Assembly (NCBI GenBank): GCA_963713275.1
Contig: CAVQLG010000013.1
Location: 62,001 to 126,000, forward strand
DNA length: 64,000 bases
Direction of reading: 5' to 3'
Source: CAIWHR01 sp963713275
GTDB lineage: Bacteria > Pseudomonadota > Gammaproteobacteria > Burkholderiales > Casimicrobiaceae
The position numbers and the translations under genes are program-made. The first letter of the stretch is position 1; every line of letters begins with the position of its first letter. Of this stretch, positions 38,625 through 50,458 are shown piece by piece. The notes beneath the pieces are model-generated. The model was not told the DNA's origin and made no database searches. It was given only the letters and a program-made list of their open reading frames with translations.

Positions 38625-40487
38625 TCACGTGAGCGTGTCGACTTGTCGTCCGGTCAGCGCGCGGGCGACGCTGCGGTTCATGCGCCGGGCAGCGAACTCG
38701 GCGGTGGCGCGGTTGAGCGCGTCGGTGGCCGCGGCCAGCGCCCGGGGATCGCTTCCTTCGCGACAGCGCGCAAGCGCCGCGAGGCAGGCGTCGATCGCGG
38801 CACGCTCGTCCCGCGCCAGCAGTTCGCCGTCGGCCTCGAGCGCGGCGCGCGTGACTGCGGCCAGCTGGTCGGCATCGACGCGGGCCTCGCCCAGCGCGCG
38901 TGCCGCCATGTCGTCGGCCGCGTGCAACTGCGAGTCCCGCAGCATGCGGGCGATGTCGCCGTCGGAGAGGCCGTACGAGGGCTTGACCGTGATCGCCGCC
39001 TCGAGTCCGGTGGTCTGCTCGCGTGCCGACACGGCGAGCAAGCCGTCGGCGTCGACCTGGAAGGTCACGCGAATCCGCGCCGCGCCGGCGGTCATCGGCG
39101 GAATCCCGCGCAGCTCGAAGCGTGCGAGCGAACGGCAGTCCTCGACGCGCTCCCGCTCGCCCTGCAGCACGTGGATCGCCATCGCCGTCTGCCCGTCCTT
39201 GTAGGTCGTGAACTCCTGCGCGCGGGTCACGGGGATGGTCGAGTTGCGGGGAATGATCTTCTCGACCAGCGAACCCATCGTCTCGAGCCCGAGCGACAAC
39301 GGGATCACGTCGAGGAGCAGCCAGTCGTCGCCGGCGCGACGGTTGCCGGCGAGGACGTTGGCCTGGATCGCGGCGCCGAGCGCGACCACCTGGTCGGGAT
39401 CGAGATTGGTGAGCGGGGGCGCACCGAAGAAGTCGCCGACGGCCTTCTGGATCTGTGGCATCCGCGTCGCCCCGCCGACCATCACGACCCCCTGGACGGC
39501 GCCGGGCGCGAGCCCCGCGTCGCGCAGCGCCCGGCGCACCGGTGCCAGCGTCTTGGCCACCAGATTGCGCGTGATGTCGGTGAACGTCTCGGTGGTCAGC
39601 GTGAGATCGACCTTCTGTCCGCCCGCGAGCGTCGCCACGATTGGCGCCGTACCGTGGATCGTGAGATTCTCCTTCGCCTCGCGCGCGCGTAGCATCAGCA
39701 GGCGCGTGTCCTCGGCCGCCAGCGGCGGGAGCCCGGCCGCCTCGATCGCCCAGCAATAGACGCGATGGTCGAAGTCGTCGCCGCCGAGCGCCGAGTCGCC
39801 GTTGGTCGCCAGCACCTCGAACACGCCGCGCGACAGCCTGAGGATCGAGATGTCGAACGTCCCGCCGCCCAGGTCGTAGACCGCGTAGGTGCCCCGCGCC
39901 GCATTGTCGAGGCCGTAGGCGATCGCCGCGGCCGTCGGCTCGTTGAGCAGGCGCAGCACGTCGAGGCCGGCCAGCCGCGCGGCGTCCTTGGTCGCCTGGC
40001 GCTGGGCGTCGTCGAAGTACGCCGGTACGGTGACCACCGCGCCGGTGAGCTTGCCGCCGAGCGCGGCCTCGGAGCGCTCCCGCAGCACGCGCAGGATCTC
40101 GGCAGAGACCTCGACCGGCGACTTGACGCCGCTGCGCGTGCCAAGGCGCACCATCCCGGGCTCGTCGATGAAGCGGTAGGGAAAGCGCCGCGCGTCCGTG
40201 AGATCGGCGAGCCCGCGACCCATCAACCGCTTCACCGACACGATCGTGTTCTGCGGGTCGCGCGCCTGCTCGCGCTGCGCGTCCTGGCCGACGTGCACGC
40301 CGTCGGGCGCGTAGCGGACGATCGACGGCAGCAGGGGACGCCCCATCGCGTCGGGCAGCACCACCGGAATGCCATTGCGGACCGTGGCGACCAGCGAGTT
40401 CGTGGTCCCGAGGTCGATGCCTACGGCCAGCCGCAGCTCGCGCGGCCGCGGCGAGGCATCGGGCTCGGAGATCTGCAGCAGAGCCAT
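38625..40487 (-). CDS. hscA: Fe-S cluster chaperone HscA
   Basis: HscA is an Hsp70 paralogue that, with HscB, releases clusters from IscU. The 620-residue protein has the nucleotide-binding domain signatures AVGIDLGTTNSLVA (near residue 20), AVYDLGGGTFDISIL (near residue 200) and VMVGGATRMPQIQ (near residue 335), followed by a substrate domain. Its C-terminal helical lid is short, without a DnaK EEVD tail. The ATG at 40485-40487 fits. It lies between hscB and fdx. Confidence 0.95.
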   Translation of the reverse strand: MALLQISEPDASPRPRELRLAVGIDLGTTNSLVATVRNGIPVVLPDAMGRPLLPSIVRYAPDGVHVGQDAQREQARDPQNTIVSVKRLMGRGLADLTDARRFPYRFIDEPGMVRLGTRSGVKSPVEVSAEILRVLRERSEAALGGKLTGAVVTVPAYFDDAQRQATKDAARLAGLDVLRLLNEPTAAAIAYGLDNAARGTYAVYDLGGGTFDISILRLSRGVFEVLATNGDSALGGDDFDHRVYCWAIEAAGLPPLAAEDTRLLMLRAREAKENLTIHGTAPIVATLAGGQKVDLTLTTETFTDITRNLVAKTLAPVRRALRDAGLAPGAVQGVVMVGGATRMPQIQKAVGDFFGAPPLTNLDPDQVVALGAAIQANVLAGNRRAGDDWLLLDVIPLSLGLETMGSLVEKIIPRNSTIPVTRAQEFTTYKDGQTAMAIHVLQGERERVEDCRSLARFELRGIPPMTAGAARIRVTFQVDADGLLAVSAREQTTGLEAAITVKPSYGLSDGDIARMLRDSQLHAADDMAARALGEARVDADQLAAVTRAALEADGELLARDERAAIDACLAALARCREGSDPRALAAATDALNRATAEFAARRMNRSVARALTGRQVDTLT

Positions 40488-40539
40488 CAGCGTGCCATCC
40501 CGCCGGCGCTCCGGCGGCCCGCGCCGTGTTCGGTTCGCA

Positions 40540-41070
40540 TCACTCGTCCAGCGCCGCGACCATGGCGTCGATGTCGGCGTGAAGCTTGGTGAGGAAGCGC
40601 AGCTCGCGCACCGGCACCCGCGCATCGGCCAGGGCGTCGTCGCGCTCGAGCAGCACCGCGACCTCTTCCTCGATCTCGCCGGCTTCCCTGCGCACGGCCG
40701 CCTGGAGCGCGGCGAGCGTCGGCAGGTCACCCGCGGACGCCGCGTCGTCGGCCAGTTCGCGGCGCTCGAGCTGCCGCTCGAGAAACGCGAGCGGCAACCC
40801 GGGCTCGCGGGCCGACCCCGAATCCACCCCGTGCAGCGCCAGCAGGTACTCGGCCCGGGCCACCGGATCCTTCAGCGTCCGGTACGCCTCGTTGACATGG
40901 GCCGAGGCCTGGAGCGCCAGCCGTCGCTGCGCATCGTCGGCAGCGGCGTGGCGGTCGGGATGCACCGCGGACTGGAGCGCCCGGTACGCCCGGTCGAGGG
41001 CGTCGGTATCGCAGCGGAACCGCTCGGGGAGACCGAACAGCGCGTAGTGGTTGCGGGAGAAGTCGATCAT
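40540..41070 (-). CDS. hscB: Fe-S assembly co-chaperone HscB
   Basis: HscB is the J-domain partner of HscA that binds IscU. The 176-residue protein has an N-terminal J domain (NHYALFGLPERFRCDTDALDRAYRAL) with the HPD triad in SAVHPDRH (near residue 37), then the C-terminal three-helix bundle. The ATG at 41068-41070 gives the normal length. Confidence 0.94.
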   Translation of the reverse strand: MIDFSRNHYALFGLPERFRCDTDALDRAYRALQSAVHPDRHAAADDAQRRLALQASAHVNEAYRTLKDPVARAEYLLALHGVDSGSAREPGLPLAFLERQLERRELADDAASAGDLPTLAALQAAVRREAGEIEEEVAVLLERDDALADARVPVRELRFLTKLHADIDAMVAALDE

Positions 41071-41156
41071 CTCGGCGCCGGGGGCGCGGGCAGCGCCCGC
41101 CCGGCCGTGGAAAGGGAGCGACGCGCGTGGCTGCGCCGCGAGGCTGCGCGGGCTGT

Positions 41157-41480
41157 TCAAACGTTGAAGCTCTCGCCGCAGCCGCAGGCGTCCTTGACGT
41201 TTGGGTTGTTGAAGCGGAACCCCTCGTTCAGCCCCTCGCGCGCGAAGTCGAGCTCGGTGCCGTCGAGGTAGGGCAGGCTCTTCGGATCGACGAAAACCCT
41301 GACGCCATGACTCTCGAAGGCGAGGTCGTCGGGCTGCGCCTCGTCGGCGTACTCGAGCTTGTACGCCATACCCGAGCATCCGGAAGTCCGCACCCCCAGG
41401 CGCAGGCCGATTCCCTTGCCCCGCTTGGCGAGGTGGCCGGCGACGTGCCGCGCGGCCGATTCGGTGAGCGTGATCGACAT
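41157..41480 (-). CDS. iscA: iron-sulfur cluster assembly protein IscA
   Basis: This A-type carrier of 107 residues passes 4Fe-4S clusters to target proteins. The three conserved Cys lie in SGCSGMAY (near residue 35) and in the C-terminal CGCGESF. MSITLTESAARHV is the family start. It lies between iscU and hscB. Confidence 0.95.
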   Translation of the reverse strand: MSITLTESAARHVAGHLAKRGKGIGLRLGVRTSGCSGMAYKLEYADEAQPDDLAFESHGVRVFVDPKSLPYLDGTELDFAREGLNEGFRFNNPNVKDACGCGESFNV

Positions 41481-41508
41481 CGTGCTTCCTCGCTTGCAGT
41501 GCCGTGAT

Positions 41509-41952
41509 TCAGGCGGCGACGCGGCGAACCGGGGGCGCGCAGGCCGCGGCCTCGGCTTCCCCCGCGTCACCGCTCGCGTGCTTGTGCCGGTAGTCGGCGA
41601 CGGCAGCCTTGATCGCGTCCTCGGCGAGGATCGAACAGTGGATCTTCACCGGCGGCAGCGCGAGCTCCTCGGCGATCTGCGTGTTCTTGATCGCCACCGC
41701 CTCGTCCAGGGTCTTGCCCTTGACCCACTCGGTCACCAGCGACGACGACGCGATCGCCGAGCCGCAGCCGTAGGTCTTGAACTTCGCGTCCTCGATCACG
41801 CCGTCCGCGCCGACCCGGATCTGCAGCTTCATCACGTCGCCGCAGGCCGGGGCACCGACCATGCCGGTGCCGACGTCGGCGGCTTCCTTGGAAAAGGAAC
41901 CCACGTTGCGCGGGTTCTCGTAGTGATCCAGTACTTTTTCGCTGTACGCCAT
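41509..41952 (-). CDS. iscU: Fe-S cluster scaffold IscU
   Basis: IscU is the scaffold on which IscS and Fdx build 2Fe-2S clusters. Conserved features are MAYSEKVLDHYENPRNVGSF, Cys in GAPACGDV and KTYGCGSAIASSS, and the HscA-binding LPPVKIHCSILAEDAIKAA. At 147 residues it is about 20 longer than E. coli IscU; the extra tail after YRHKHA is Ala/Glu-rich with one Cys and a Pro-Pro. The ATG at 41952 is the family start. Confidence 0.95.
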   Translation of the reverse strand: MAYSEKVLDHYENPRNVGSFSKEAADVGTGMVGAPACGDVMKLQIRVGADGVIEDAKFKTYGCGSAIASSSLVTEWVKGKTLDEAVAIKNTQIAEELALPPVKIHCSILAEDAIKAAVADYRHKHASGDAGEAEAAACAPPVRRVAA

Positions 41953-42016
41953 TGCGTTCTCCGTAGTGCCCTTGCAGGATGATTCCTTGACGGCCGTTGC
42001 CGCGGCCCCTCGCCGC

Positions 42017-43225
42017 TCAATGCGCGGCCCACTGCACCGCGGCGAGGTCGACGCCTTCCTGGTGCATCTCCCACAGCGGGGAGAGCTCACGCAGCTTCGC
42101 CACCTTCCGCTGCAGGAGCGCGATCGCATAGTCGATCTCCTCGGCCGTCGTGAACCGACCTACCGTGAAACGGATCGAGCTGTGCGCGAGCTCGTCGCTG
42201 CGCCCGAGGGCCCGCAGCACGTACGAGGGCTCCAGCGACGCGGAGGTGCACGCGGACCCCGACGAGACCGCGATGTCCTTGATCGCCATGATCAGGCTCT
42301 CCCCCTCGACGTAGTTGAAGCTCACGTTGAGGTTGTGCGGCACCCGCCGTTCGAAGTCGCCGTTGACGTACACCTCCTCGATCGCCGAGAGCCCCTGCCA
42401 GAGGCGATCGCGTAGCGCGCGGATGCGATCGTTCTCGGTCGCCATCTCGAGGCGGGCGAGGCGGAACGCCTCTCCCATGCCCACGACCTGGTGCGTCGGC
42501 AGCGTCCCCGAGCGCATCCCGCGCTCGTGCCCGCCGCCGTGCATCTGCGCTTCGATGCGCACCCGCGGCTTGCGCCGCACGAACAGTGCGCCGACGCCCT
42601 TGGGGCCGTAGGTCTTGTGCCCCGAGAACGACATGAGATCGACCGGCAGCGCACCGAGGTCGAGGGGGATCTTGCCCGTCGCCTGTGCGGCGTCGACGTG
42701 AAAGACGATGCCCCGCTCGCGGCAGATCGCGCCCATTGCCCCGAAATCCTGGATCACCCCGATCTCGTTGTTGACCGCCATCACCGAAGCGACGATGGTG
42801 TCGGGGCGCAGCGCCGCCGCGAAGGCGTCGACGTCGACCAGGCCGTCGGGTCGCACGTCGAGGTACGTGGCGGAGAAGCCCTGCCGCTCCAGCTCGCGCA
42901 CGGTGTCGAGCGTGGCCTTGTGCTCGGTCCTCACCGTGACGAGGTGCTTGCCCCGGTCGGCGTAGAAGCGCGCGGCCCCCTTCAAGGCGAGGTTGATCGA
43001 CTCGGTCGCGCCCGACGTCCAGACGATCTCCTTGGGATCGCAGTTCACCAGCGCGGCGACTTCGGCGCGCGCATCCTCGACCGCCTTCTCCGCTTCCCAG
43101 CCGAAGGCGTGCGAACGCGACGCCGGGTTACCGAAGCGCTCGGTGAGGTAGGGGATCATCTTCTGCGCGACGCGCGGGTCGACCGGGGTCGTCGCCGAGT
43201 AGTCGAGGTAGATCGGTATCTTCAT
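42017..43225 (-). CDS. iscS: cysteine desulfurase IscS
   Basis: IscS is the PLP enzyme that takes sulfur from cysteine for Fe-S clusters, thiamine and tRNA thiolation. The 402-residue protein starts MKIPIYLDYSATTPVDPRV. The cofactor Lys is in SFSGHKTYGPKG (near residue 205) and the mobile persulfide Cys in SSGSACTSAS (near residue 328). The ATG at 43225 gives the usual length. The spacing iscR-iscS-iscU is standard. Confidence 0.96.
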   Translation of the reverse strand: MKIPIYLDYSATTPVDPRVAQKMIPYLTERFGNPASRSHAFGWEAEKAVEDARAEVAALVNCDPKEIVWTSGATESINLALKGAARFYADRGKHLVTVRTEHKATLDTVRELERQGFSATYLDVRPDGLVDVDAFAAALRPDTIVASVMAVNNEIGVIQDFGAMGAICRERGIVFHVDAAQATGKIPLDLGALPVDLMSFSGHKTYGPKGVGALFVRRKPRVRIEAQMHGGGHERGMRSGTLPTHQVVGMGEAFRLARLEMATENDRIRALRDRLWQGLSAIEEVYVNGDFERRVPHNLNVSFNYVEGESLIMAIKDIAVSSGSACTSASLEPSYVLRALGRSDELAHSSIRFTVGRFTTAEEIDYAIALLQRKVAKLRELSPLWEMHQEGVDLAAVQWAAH

Positions 43226-43296
43226 TGCAGCAGGTCGATCGGGTGTCCGGGTGGCCGGCATTCGCGGCGTCGCGCGTCGCTCGCCCGCGGGGGTGG

Positions 43297-43785
43297 TCAA
43301 AGCACCGCCGTGGAAACGACGTCGCCGGCCGGGACGCCGATTCCGCGCTGGTCCTGGAGGATCGAAGCTTCGCTGCGCTTTGCCCGCTGCTCGCGGACGA
43401 GATCCTCCAGCGTGACCGAACGCAGGAAGCTGAAGATGTGGTCGTTGAGGCTCGACCACAACTCGTGCGTCATGCAGCGGCCATCGTCGTGGCAGTTCTC
43501 GCGCCCGCCGCACTGCGTGGTATCGATGGGCTCATCGACGGCCAGAATGATCTCGGCGACCGACATCGCGGCGGGGCTGCGCGCGAGGTTGTACCCGCCC
43601 CCGGGACCGCGCACGCTGTCGACGAGCCCGTGGCGGCGCAGCCGGCCGAACAGCTGCTCGAGATACGACAGCGAGATCTTCTGCCGGTCCGACACGCCGG
43701 CGAGCGTCACCGGACCCTTGCCGTTGTTCAGGGCGACGTCGATCATCGCGGTGACTGCGAACCGTCCTTTGGTGGTGAGACGCAT
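43297..43785 (-). CDS. iscR: Fe-S cluster-responsive regulator IscR
   Basis: IscR is an Rrf2-family transcription factor that carries a 2Fe-2S cluster and represses the isc operon when clusters are plentiful. The 162-residue protein has the winged HTH (SYLEQLFGRLRRHGLV, RGPGGGYNLAR) and three cluster Cys in CGGRENCHDDGRC (near residues 92-104) with His just after. Its own promoter carries an IscR-type operator, which implies autoregulation. It opens the isc operon. Confidence 0.96.
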   Translation of the reverse strand: MRLTTKGRFAVTAMIDVALNNGKGPVTLAGVSDRQKISLSYLEQLFGRLRRHGLVDSVRGPGGGYNLARSPAAMSVAEIILAVDEPIDTTQCGGRENCHDDGRCMTHELWSSLNDHIFSFLRSVTLEDLVREQRAKRSEASILQDQRGIGVPAGDVVSTAVL

Positions 43786-43873
43786 GGCTTTTCACCCCTG
43801 CAATAGGTTGATCGGGCCGCGCCGCACCCCAGGTCGGCGCGCTGCGGGAAGGCTTTGTTTCGGGGTAGATGGA

Positions 43874-43906
43874 ATCGTACCAATCCCGATCAGTTTGGTC
43901 AACTAC
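43874..43906 (-). promoter_or_regulatory. isc operon promoter with IscR type 1-like operator
   Basis: On the minus strand a -35 TTGACC (43897-43902) and a -10 TACGAT (43874-43879) are separated by exactly 17 bp. They lie about 90 bp upstream of iscR. Over the -35 and spacer lies an imperfect dyad GTAGTTGAC...GATCGGGAT (43883-43906). It resembles the type 1 sites bound by cluster-loaded IscR in gammaproteobacteria. Overlap with the -35 predicts repression. Confidence 0.7.
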
Positions 43907-43919
43907 TACGGAAGAAAGT

Positions 43920-44675
43920 TCAATCGATCATCCGATTGAGCCTCTGCGGGTCGAAGCCGTCGGCGGTCGCCTGCGCGTCGCCGCAGTCCAGCCCGCCTTG
44001 CCGCAGCCGGGCGATCAGCGCCTCCACGCGTGCATCGGTGGCCGTCGCATGATCGATGAGCCGGTGGATCGCCTGGACCATCGGGTCGTTCATGTCGGCC
44101 GCGATCGCGTACGCCGAAAAGCCCAGTTTGACGGCATGGCTTTCGCGTTGCTCGGCTTCCTCGGCGCTCACGATCCGTGCGGGTATGCCGACCGCAGTCG
44201 CCCCCGGGGGCACTTCGCGGACGACGACCGCATTCGACCCGACCTTGGCATCGTCGCCCACCACGATCGGTCCGAGGATCTTCGCCCCGGCGCCGACCAC
44301 GACCCGGCGCCCGAGCGTCGGGTGCCGCTTGCCTTTGTTCCACGACGTCCCGCCGAGCGTCACTCCGTGGTAGAGCGTGCAATCGTCGCCAACTTCCGCG
44401 GTCTCGCCGATGACCACGCCCATGCCGTGGTCGATGAACACCCGCCGCCCGAGCTTGGCGCCGGGGTGGATCTCGATGCCGGTGAGGAAGCGCCCCCAGT
44501 GCGCGAGCCAGCGCGCGAGCCAGCGCCAGTGGGCGCGCCACAACCGGTGCGGGACCAGCCGGTGCCAGACGAGGGCGTGCAATCCGGGATAGCAGGTGAG
44601 CACCTCCCAGGTGGACCGGGCCGCGGGATCACGTTCGAAAACGATAGCGATATCTTCGCGCAGACGGGAGAACAT
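43920..44675 (-). CDS. cysE: serine O-acetyltransferase
   Basis: CysE acetylates serine, the first step of cysteine synthesis, and so feeds the sulfur donor used by IscS next door. The 251-residue protein has a helical N-terminus (FSRLREDIAIVFERDPAARS) and the left-handed beta-helix with hexapeptide repeats (GIEIHPGAKLGRRVFIDHGMGVVIGETAEVG ... GGTSWNKGKRHP, GAGAKILGPIVVG). The family start FSRLRED supports the ATG at 44675; another in-frame ATG at 44684 adds three residues. The cysE-iscR order is common in betaproteobacteria. Confidence 0.93.
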   Translation of the reverse strand: MFSRLREDIAIVFERDPAARSTWEVLTCYPGLHALVWHRLVPHRLWRAHWRWLARWLAHWGRFLTGIEIHPGAKLGRRVFIDHGMGVVIGETAEVGDDCTLYHGVTLGGTSWNKGKRHPTLGRRVVVGAGAKILGPIVVGDDAKVGSNAVVVREVPPGATAVGIPARIVSAEEAEQRESHAVKLGFSAYAIAADMNDPMVQAIHRLIDHATATDARVEALIARLRQGGLDCGDAQATADGFDPQRLNRMID

Positions 44676-44905
44676 AACCGCCATTTTCTCATTTTCCGCC
44701 GCGTCGCCACGTTGCCCCAGGCGAGACCCGGGCATTTGCCGGACCGCCGAGGACGAGCGAGACGTCCGGCGAGCTCGGGAGCACGTCGCGATCGCCACCG
44801 GCCTTGGGAGTGCCGGTATTCATCGGCGGCCTGTCCCCGCGCGGACGGCCCCCACTGCGCCGCCCGCGGGATCCCGTTCGCGCCGCCGTCCCACCGACGC
44901 ACGGG

Positions 44906-46408
44906 TCATTGGCCCGGCGATCGCGTTTCGCCGCGTCTCGTGAACGAGAAGGCGTGCGCACGCCACGGCGGCTCATCCAGGTAGAGTCCGGGTGCCTGCA
45001 AGTCGTCGCCCCCGCGCTCGTACGTGGCGTCGCCGATCAAGTCGCTGAGCTGCCACTGCCCGGTGCCGAGGTCGGCAAACGGCAGCCGCACGTAACACTG
45101 GCTCGGGTTCGGCGCATAGTTGACCGTCACCAGCAGCCGCTCGCCGCCAGCGCCCTGCCAGGCAAAGGCCAGGAAGCAATCCCAGGTCCAGTTGCCCTCC
45201 CAGGCCGCCGTACAGTCGAGCAATTGCCATGCACCATCGCGAACGACTGGATGGCGCAACACGGCCAGCAGGCGGTCGTAGAACGCTTCCAGCCCAGGGT
45301 CGATCGCTTCCTGCGGCCCGCGGACCAAATGGAGCGAGATGCGTTTCTTGCGTCCCTGGAGTTGACCCTGATGGAAGAAGCGCAGCCCGGGCGACAGGAA
45401 GGTGACGACCGCCGCGGCCTCGTGGACTTCCGCTGAGAACGCCGCCGCCGCCCGCGGCTCGTCGTGGTTCTCCACGAAGCGCGCCAGCTTGTCCTGGTAA
45501 TCGAGCCCGGCATGGAGGTGCTCGCGCACGGGCCGGGCATGACCCTCGCGCAAGCGGTCGTAGAGCCGCTTGTCGTAGGCGTAATCGAACCCCTGCTGGT
45601 GCATCGTCCATTCCAGATCCCAGTAGACCTCGGCCAAGAACCGGAAGTGCGGATGCCTGCGCCGCACGACCTCGGTTGCCTGCGGCCAGAAGGGTTCGGC
45701 GCGGATCCCCCAGGTGCGCTCGAACACCTCGGGCAGGACGAGCATGGCCATGTCGCAGCGCACGCCGTCGCATTGTCCGGCGATTCGCGCGAGCTCGGCG
45801 ACCATCGCCCGCTGCAGGTCCGCGTTGCCGTAGTCGAGCTGCAGCGTGTCCGGCCAGCCGTCGAAGTACGGGTCGCGGCCGTAGGCGAGCACCCGCGGTC
45901 CCTTCCTGGTTTGCAGGCGGCAGTAGTTCTGCGCTGCGCGCGCGAGGTCGGCCTCGCTGCCATGGACGAAGTAGTCCGGGCGCTCGTCGATCCACGGGTG
46001 ATCCGGCGCCATGTGGTTCGGAACGAAGTCGAGCATCAGCTTCAGTCCGCGCTCGTGCAGGCGCTGCCGCAGGCGGGCGAGCGCCGCCTCGCCGCCCAGA
46101 TCGCGATGGACGGCGTAGTTCTGGATGGCGAATCCGGAGCCGCCGATGTCTTCCTCGCGCAAGTCCGGCAGCGTTTCCTGGAATTCCTTGCGCCATCCGG
46201 CGTGGCTGCGCGACACCTGCTGCGCCGCCGCGCCGGTCTGCCACACGCTCAGCAACCAGATCCAGTCGAACCCCAGCGCCGCCAGGCGGTTCAGTTCGGC
46301 GTCCGGAACGTCGTCGAGCGTCGCGCGCCTGCCGATGGCCTGAGACAACTCGGTCAGCCAGACGCGGGTGTTGATCTGGTACAGCGCCGGGTAGCGCGGA
46401 TCGGGCAT
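44906..46408 (-). CDS. alpha-amylase family (GH13) glycosidase
   Basis: This 500-residue GH13 protein has the (beta/alpha)8 core. The four conserved regions are readable: DFVPNH, GVRCDMAML with the Asp nucleophile (near residue 215), FLAEVYWD with the Glu acid/base (near residue 255), and FVENHDEPR with the third Asp (near residue 320). There is no signal peptide, so it acts in the cytoplasm. A C-terminal beta domain follows. It lies 9 bp after the GH63-type gene on the same strand, so both are probably one operon. The exact alpha-glucan or disaccharide substrate is not readable; trehalose/sucrose-type GH13 enzymes are alternatives. Confidence 0.85.
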   Translation of the reverse strand: MPDPRYPALYQINTRVWLTELSQAIGRRATLDDVPDAELNRLAALGFDWIWLLSVWQTGAAAQQVSRSHAGWRKEFQETLPDLREEDIGGSGFAIQNYAVHRDLGGEAALARLRQRLHERGLKLMLDFVPNHMAPDHPWIDERPDYFVHGSEADLARAAQNYCRLQTRKGPRVLAYGRDPYFDGWPDTLQLDYGNADLQRAMVAELARIAGQCDGVRCDMAMLVLPEVFERTWGIRAEPFWPQATEVVRRRHPHFRFLAEVYWDLEWTMHQQGFDYAYDKRLYDRLREGHARPVREHLHAGLDYQDKLARFVENHDEPRAAAAFSAEVHEAAAVVTFLSPGLRFFHQGQLQGRKKRISLHLVRGPQEAIDPGLEAFYDRLLAVLRHPVVRDGAWQLLDCTAAWEGNWTWDCFLAFAWQGAGGERLLVTVNYAPNPSQCYVRLPFADLGTGQWQLSDLIGDATYERGGDDLQAPGLYLDEPPWRAHAFSFTRRGETRSPGQ

Positions 46409-46417
46409 GGCGGCTCC

Positions 46418-49156
<2,739 letters not shown>

Positions 49157-49322
49157 GTTTCGTCTCCGCCATTGGCAAGTAGAATCGACAAGCAAGTGTA
49201 GCGCGACGCGGCGAAGTCGAACCAAGCCGCCGCGAGCGGACGCTCGCCGCGGCCGGCGCCCCGGCCGCGCGCTCCTGCAGGATCATTGTCTCGCAGCGCC
49301 TGCGGTGTTTGTTGCTTTTCGG

Positions 49323-49715
49323 TCAAGCACTGCCCTCCAGCGCGGCCTTCACCGGACCCATGATGTTGTAGTTCCCGACGACCTTGTCGGCGCCGTAGTA
49401 GCGCATCGTGACCAGCACGCCGCCCGCCGTCATCAGCGGCTCGGCGGGATCCGCCATGCGCAGGAAGGACCGGCAGGAGACCCGCATGGCCTGGGTGAAG
49501 CCCTCGGCCGAGCAGTCCACCACGCGCCCGTGCAGGTCCTCGCGCGGCGCGAAGGCGATCGAGTCGATTACGAAGTCGAGCCTGCCCCATTCCTCGGCGA
49601 TGCGCGCGAACAGCGCCTCGAGTTCGCCCGGCTGCTGGACGTCGAGCGGCATCATGAGCGAGGCGCCGAGCTGCTCCGCGAGCGGGCGGACGGAGTGCTC
49701 CGCCCTCTGGTTCAA
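49323..49715 (-). pseudogene. enoyl-ACP reductase (FabI) internal fragment
   Basis: The 130-residue open frame is the middle of FabI. It reads AEHSVRPLAEQLGASLMMPLDVQQPGE, then EWGRLDFVIDSIAFAPREDLHGRV and the catalytic MRYYGADKVVGNYNIMGPVKAALE (Tyr and Lys of the active site). The N-terminal NAD-binding Gly motif and all sequence after ALE are missing. An intact FabI is ~260 residues. The left end is cut at 49323 by a stop and the right end abuts a CoA-transferase fragment at 49712-49715. It is a double-truncated relic. Confidence 0.75.
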
Positions 49716-50317
49716 TCAGCCGTAGTCCCACGAAGAACGGCAACGTCCGGACGCACAGCGTGATAGAAGAGGTACTCCTCGCCGGCGATATGCATCAGTT
49801 CGACGTAATCCTTGGTTGTGCGCTTGTTGATTTTCCCACCGTCGTTGCGGGGGTCGATGAAGGTTCCTAGCCCCACTCGCGTCAGCACGCCGGGTTCGCC
49901 GCCAGCCATCTCGCGAAACAGATGGGCGAGGACTCCCTGCGGAAAGACATAGCCCTCGATCTTTTCCGCCATCGCAAGTTCACCGAGCATCGGCGCCACG
50001 CCCCAGTGCCCGGCAATGACGCACCGCAGGAGCCCCTCGTGGGCAAGGTGGTTGTTGCCAAAGCGCGGCTCCTCCGAGCGGCTGTTGCCGGTCTGCGAGG
50101 CGATCATCAGCGTCAGGTCACAGGGTCGGCCCTCGTTGAGAAAGGCCTGCTCGATGCCGATCAGCAGATGCTCGGGCGTCACACAGCCGACGATGCCGGT
50201 CGTGGCCACCACAGCACCGGCCTTGATCAGTCGAATGGCGTCCTCGGCCGCAACGATCTTGCTTTTCCTGGTTGACGCGAGGGCGGGGGCAAGCGGATTC
50301 CGAAGCTCGTGACTCAT
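49712..50317 (-). pseudogene. acyl-CoA:acetate/3-ketoacid (propionate) CoA-transferase, N-terminal fragment
   Basis: The frame opens at the ATG 50317 (MSHELRNPLAP...) and encodes 201 residues. They match the N-terminal CoA-transferase domain: IVAAEDAIRLIKAGAVVATTGIVGC, NHLAHEGLLRCVIAGHWG, FPQGVLAHLFREMAGGEPGVLTRVGLGTFIDPR and EYLFYHAVRPDVAVLRGTTAD. A complete enzyme is over 500 residues and has its catalytic Glu later, so this copy cannot work. It stops exactly where the FabI fragment begins. It is divergent from the alpha/beta hydrolase fragment at 50459. Confidence 0.75.
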
Positions 50318-50397
50318 CTTACCGTCCTGTAATCGCAGTCAGTCAAGCTGATCGATGGGGTACCCGAAACATGGACCCGGGGCATGGAGTCTTGTCT

Positions 50398-50425
50398 TTG
50401 TGGGGGTCAGTCGCCTCACTATAAT
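50398..50425 (+). promoter_or_regulatory. promoter of the alpha/beta hydrolase fragment
   Basis: A consensus -10 TATAAT (50420-50425) has TTGTGG (50398-50403) 16 bp upstream. It lies 34 bp before the GTG at 50459, which has AAGGAGA as Shine-Dalgarno. Confidence 0.6.
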
Positions 50426-50458
50426 GCGGCATCGGCAACGAGCACCAAGGAGACCATT

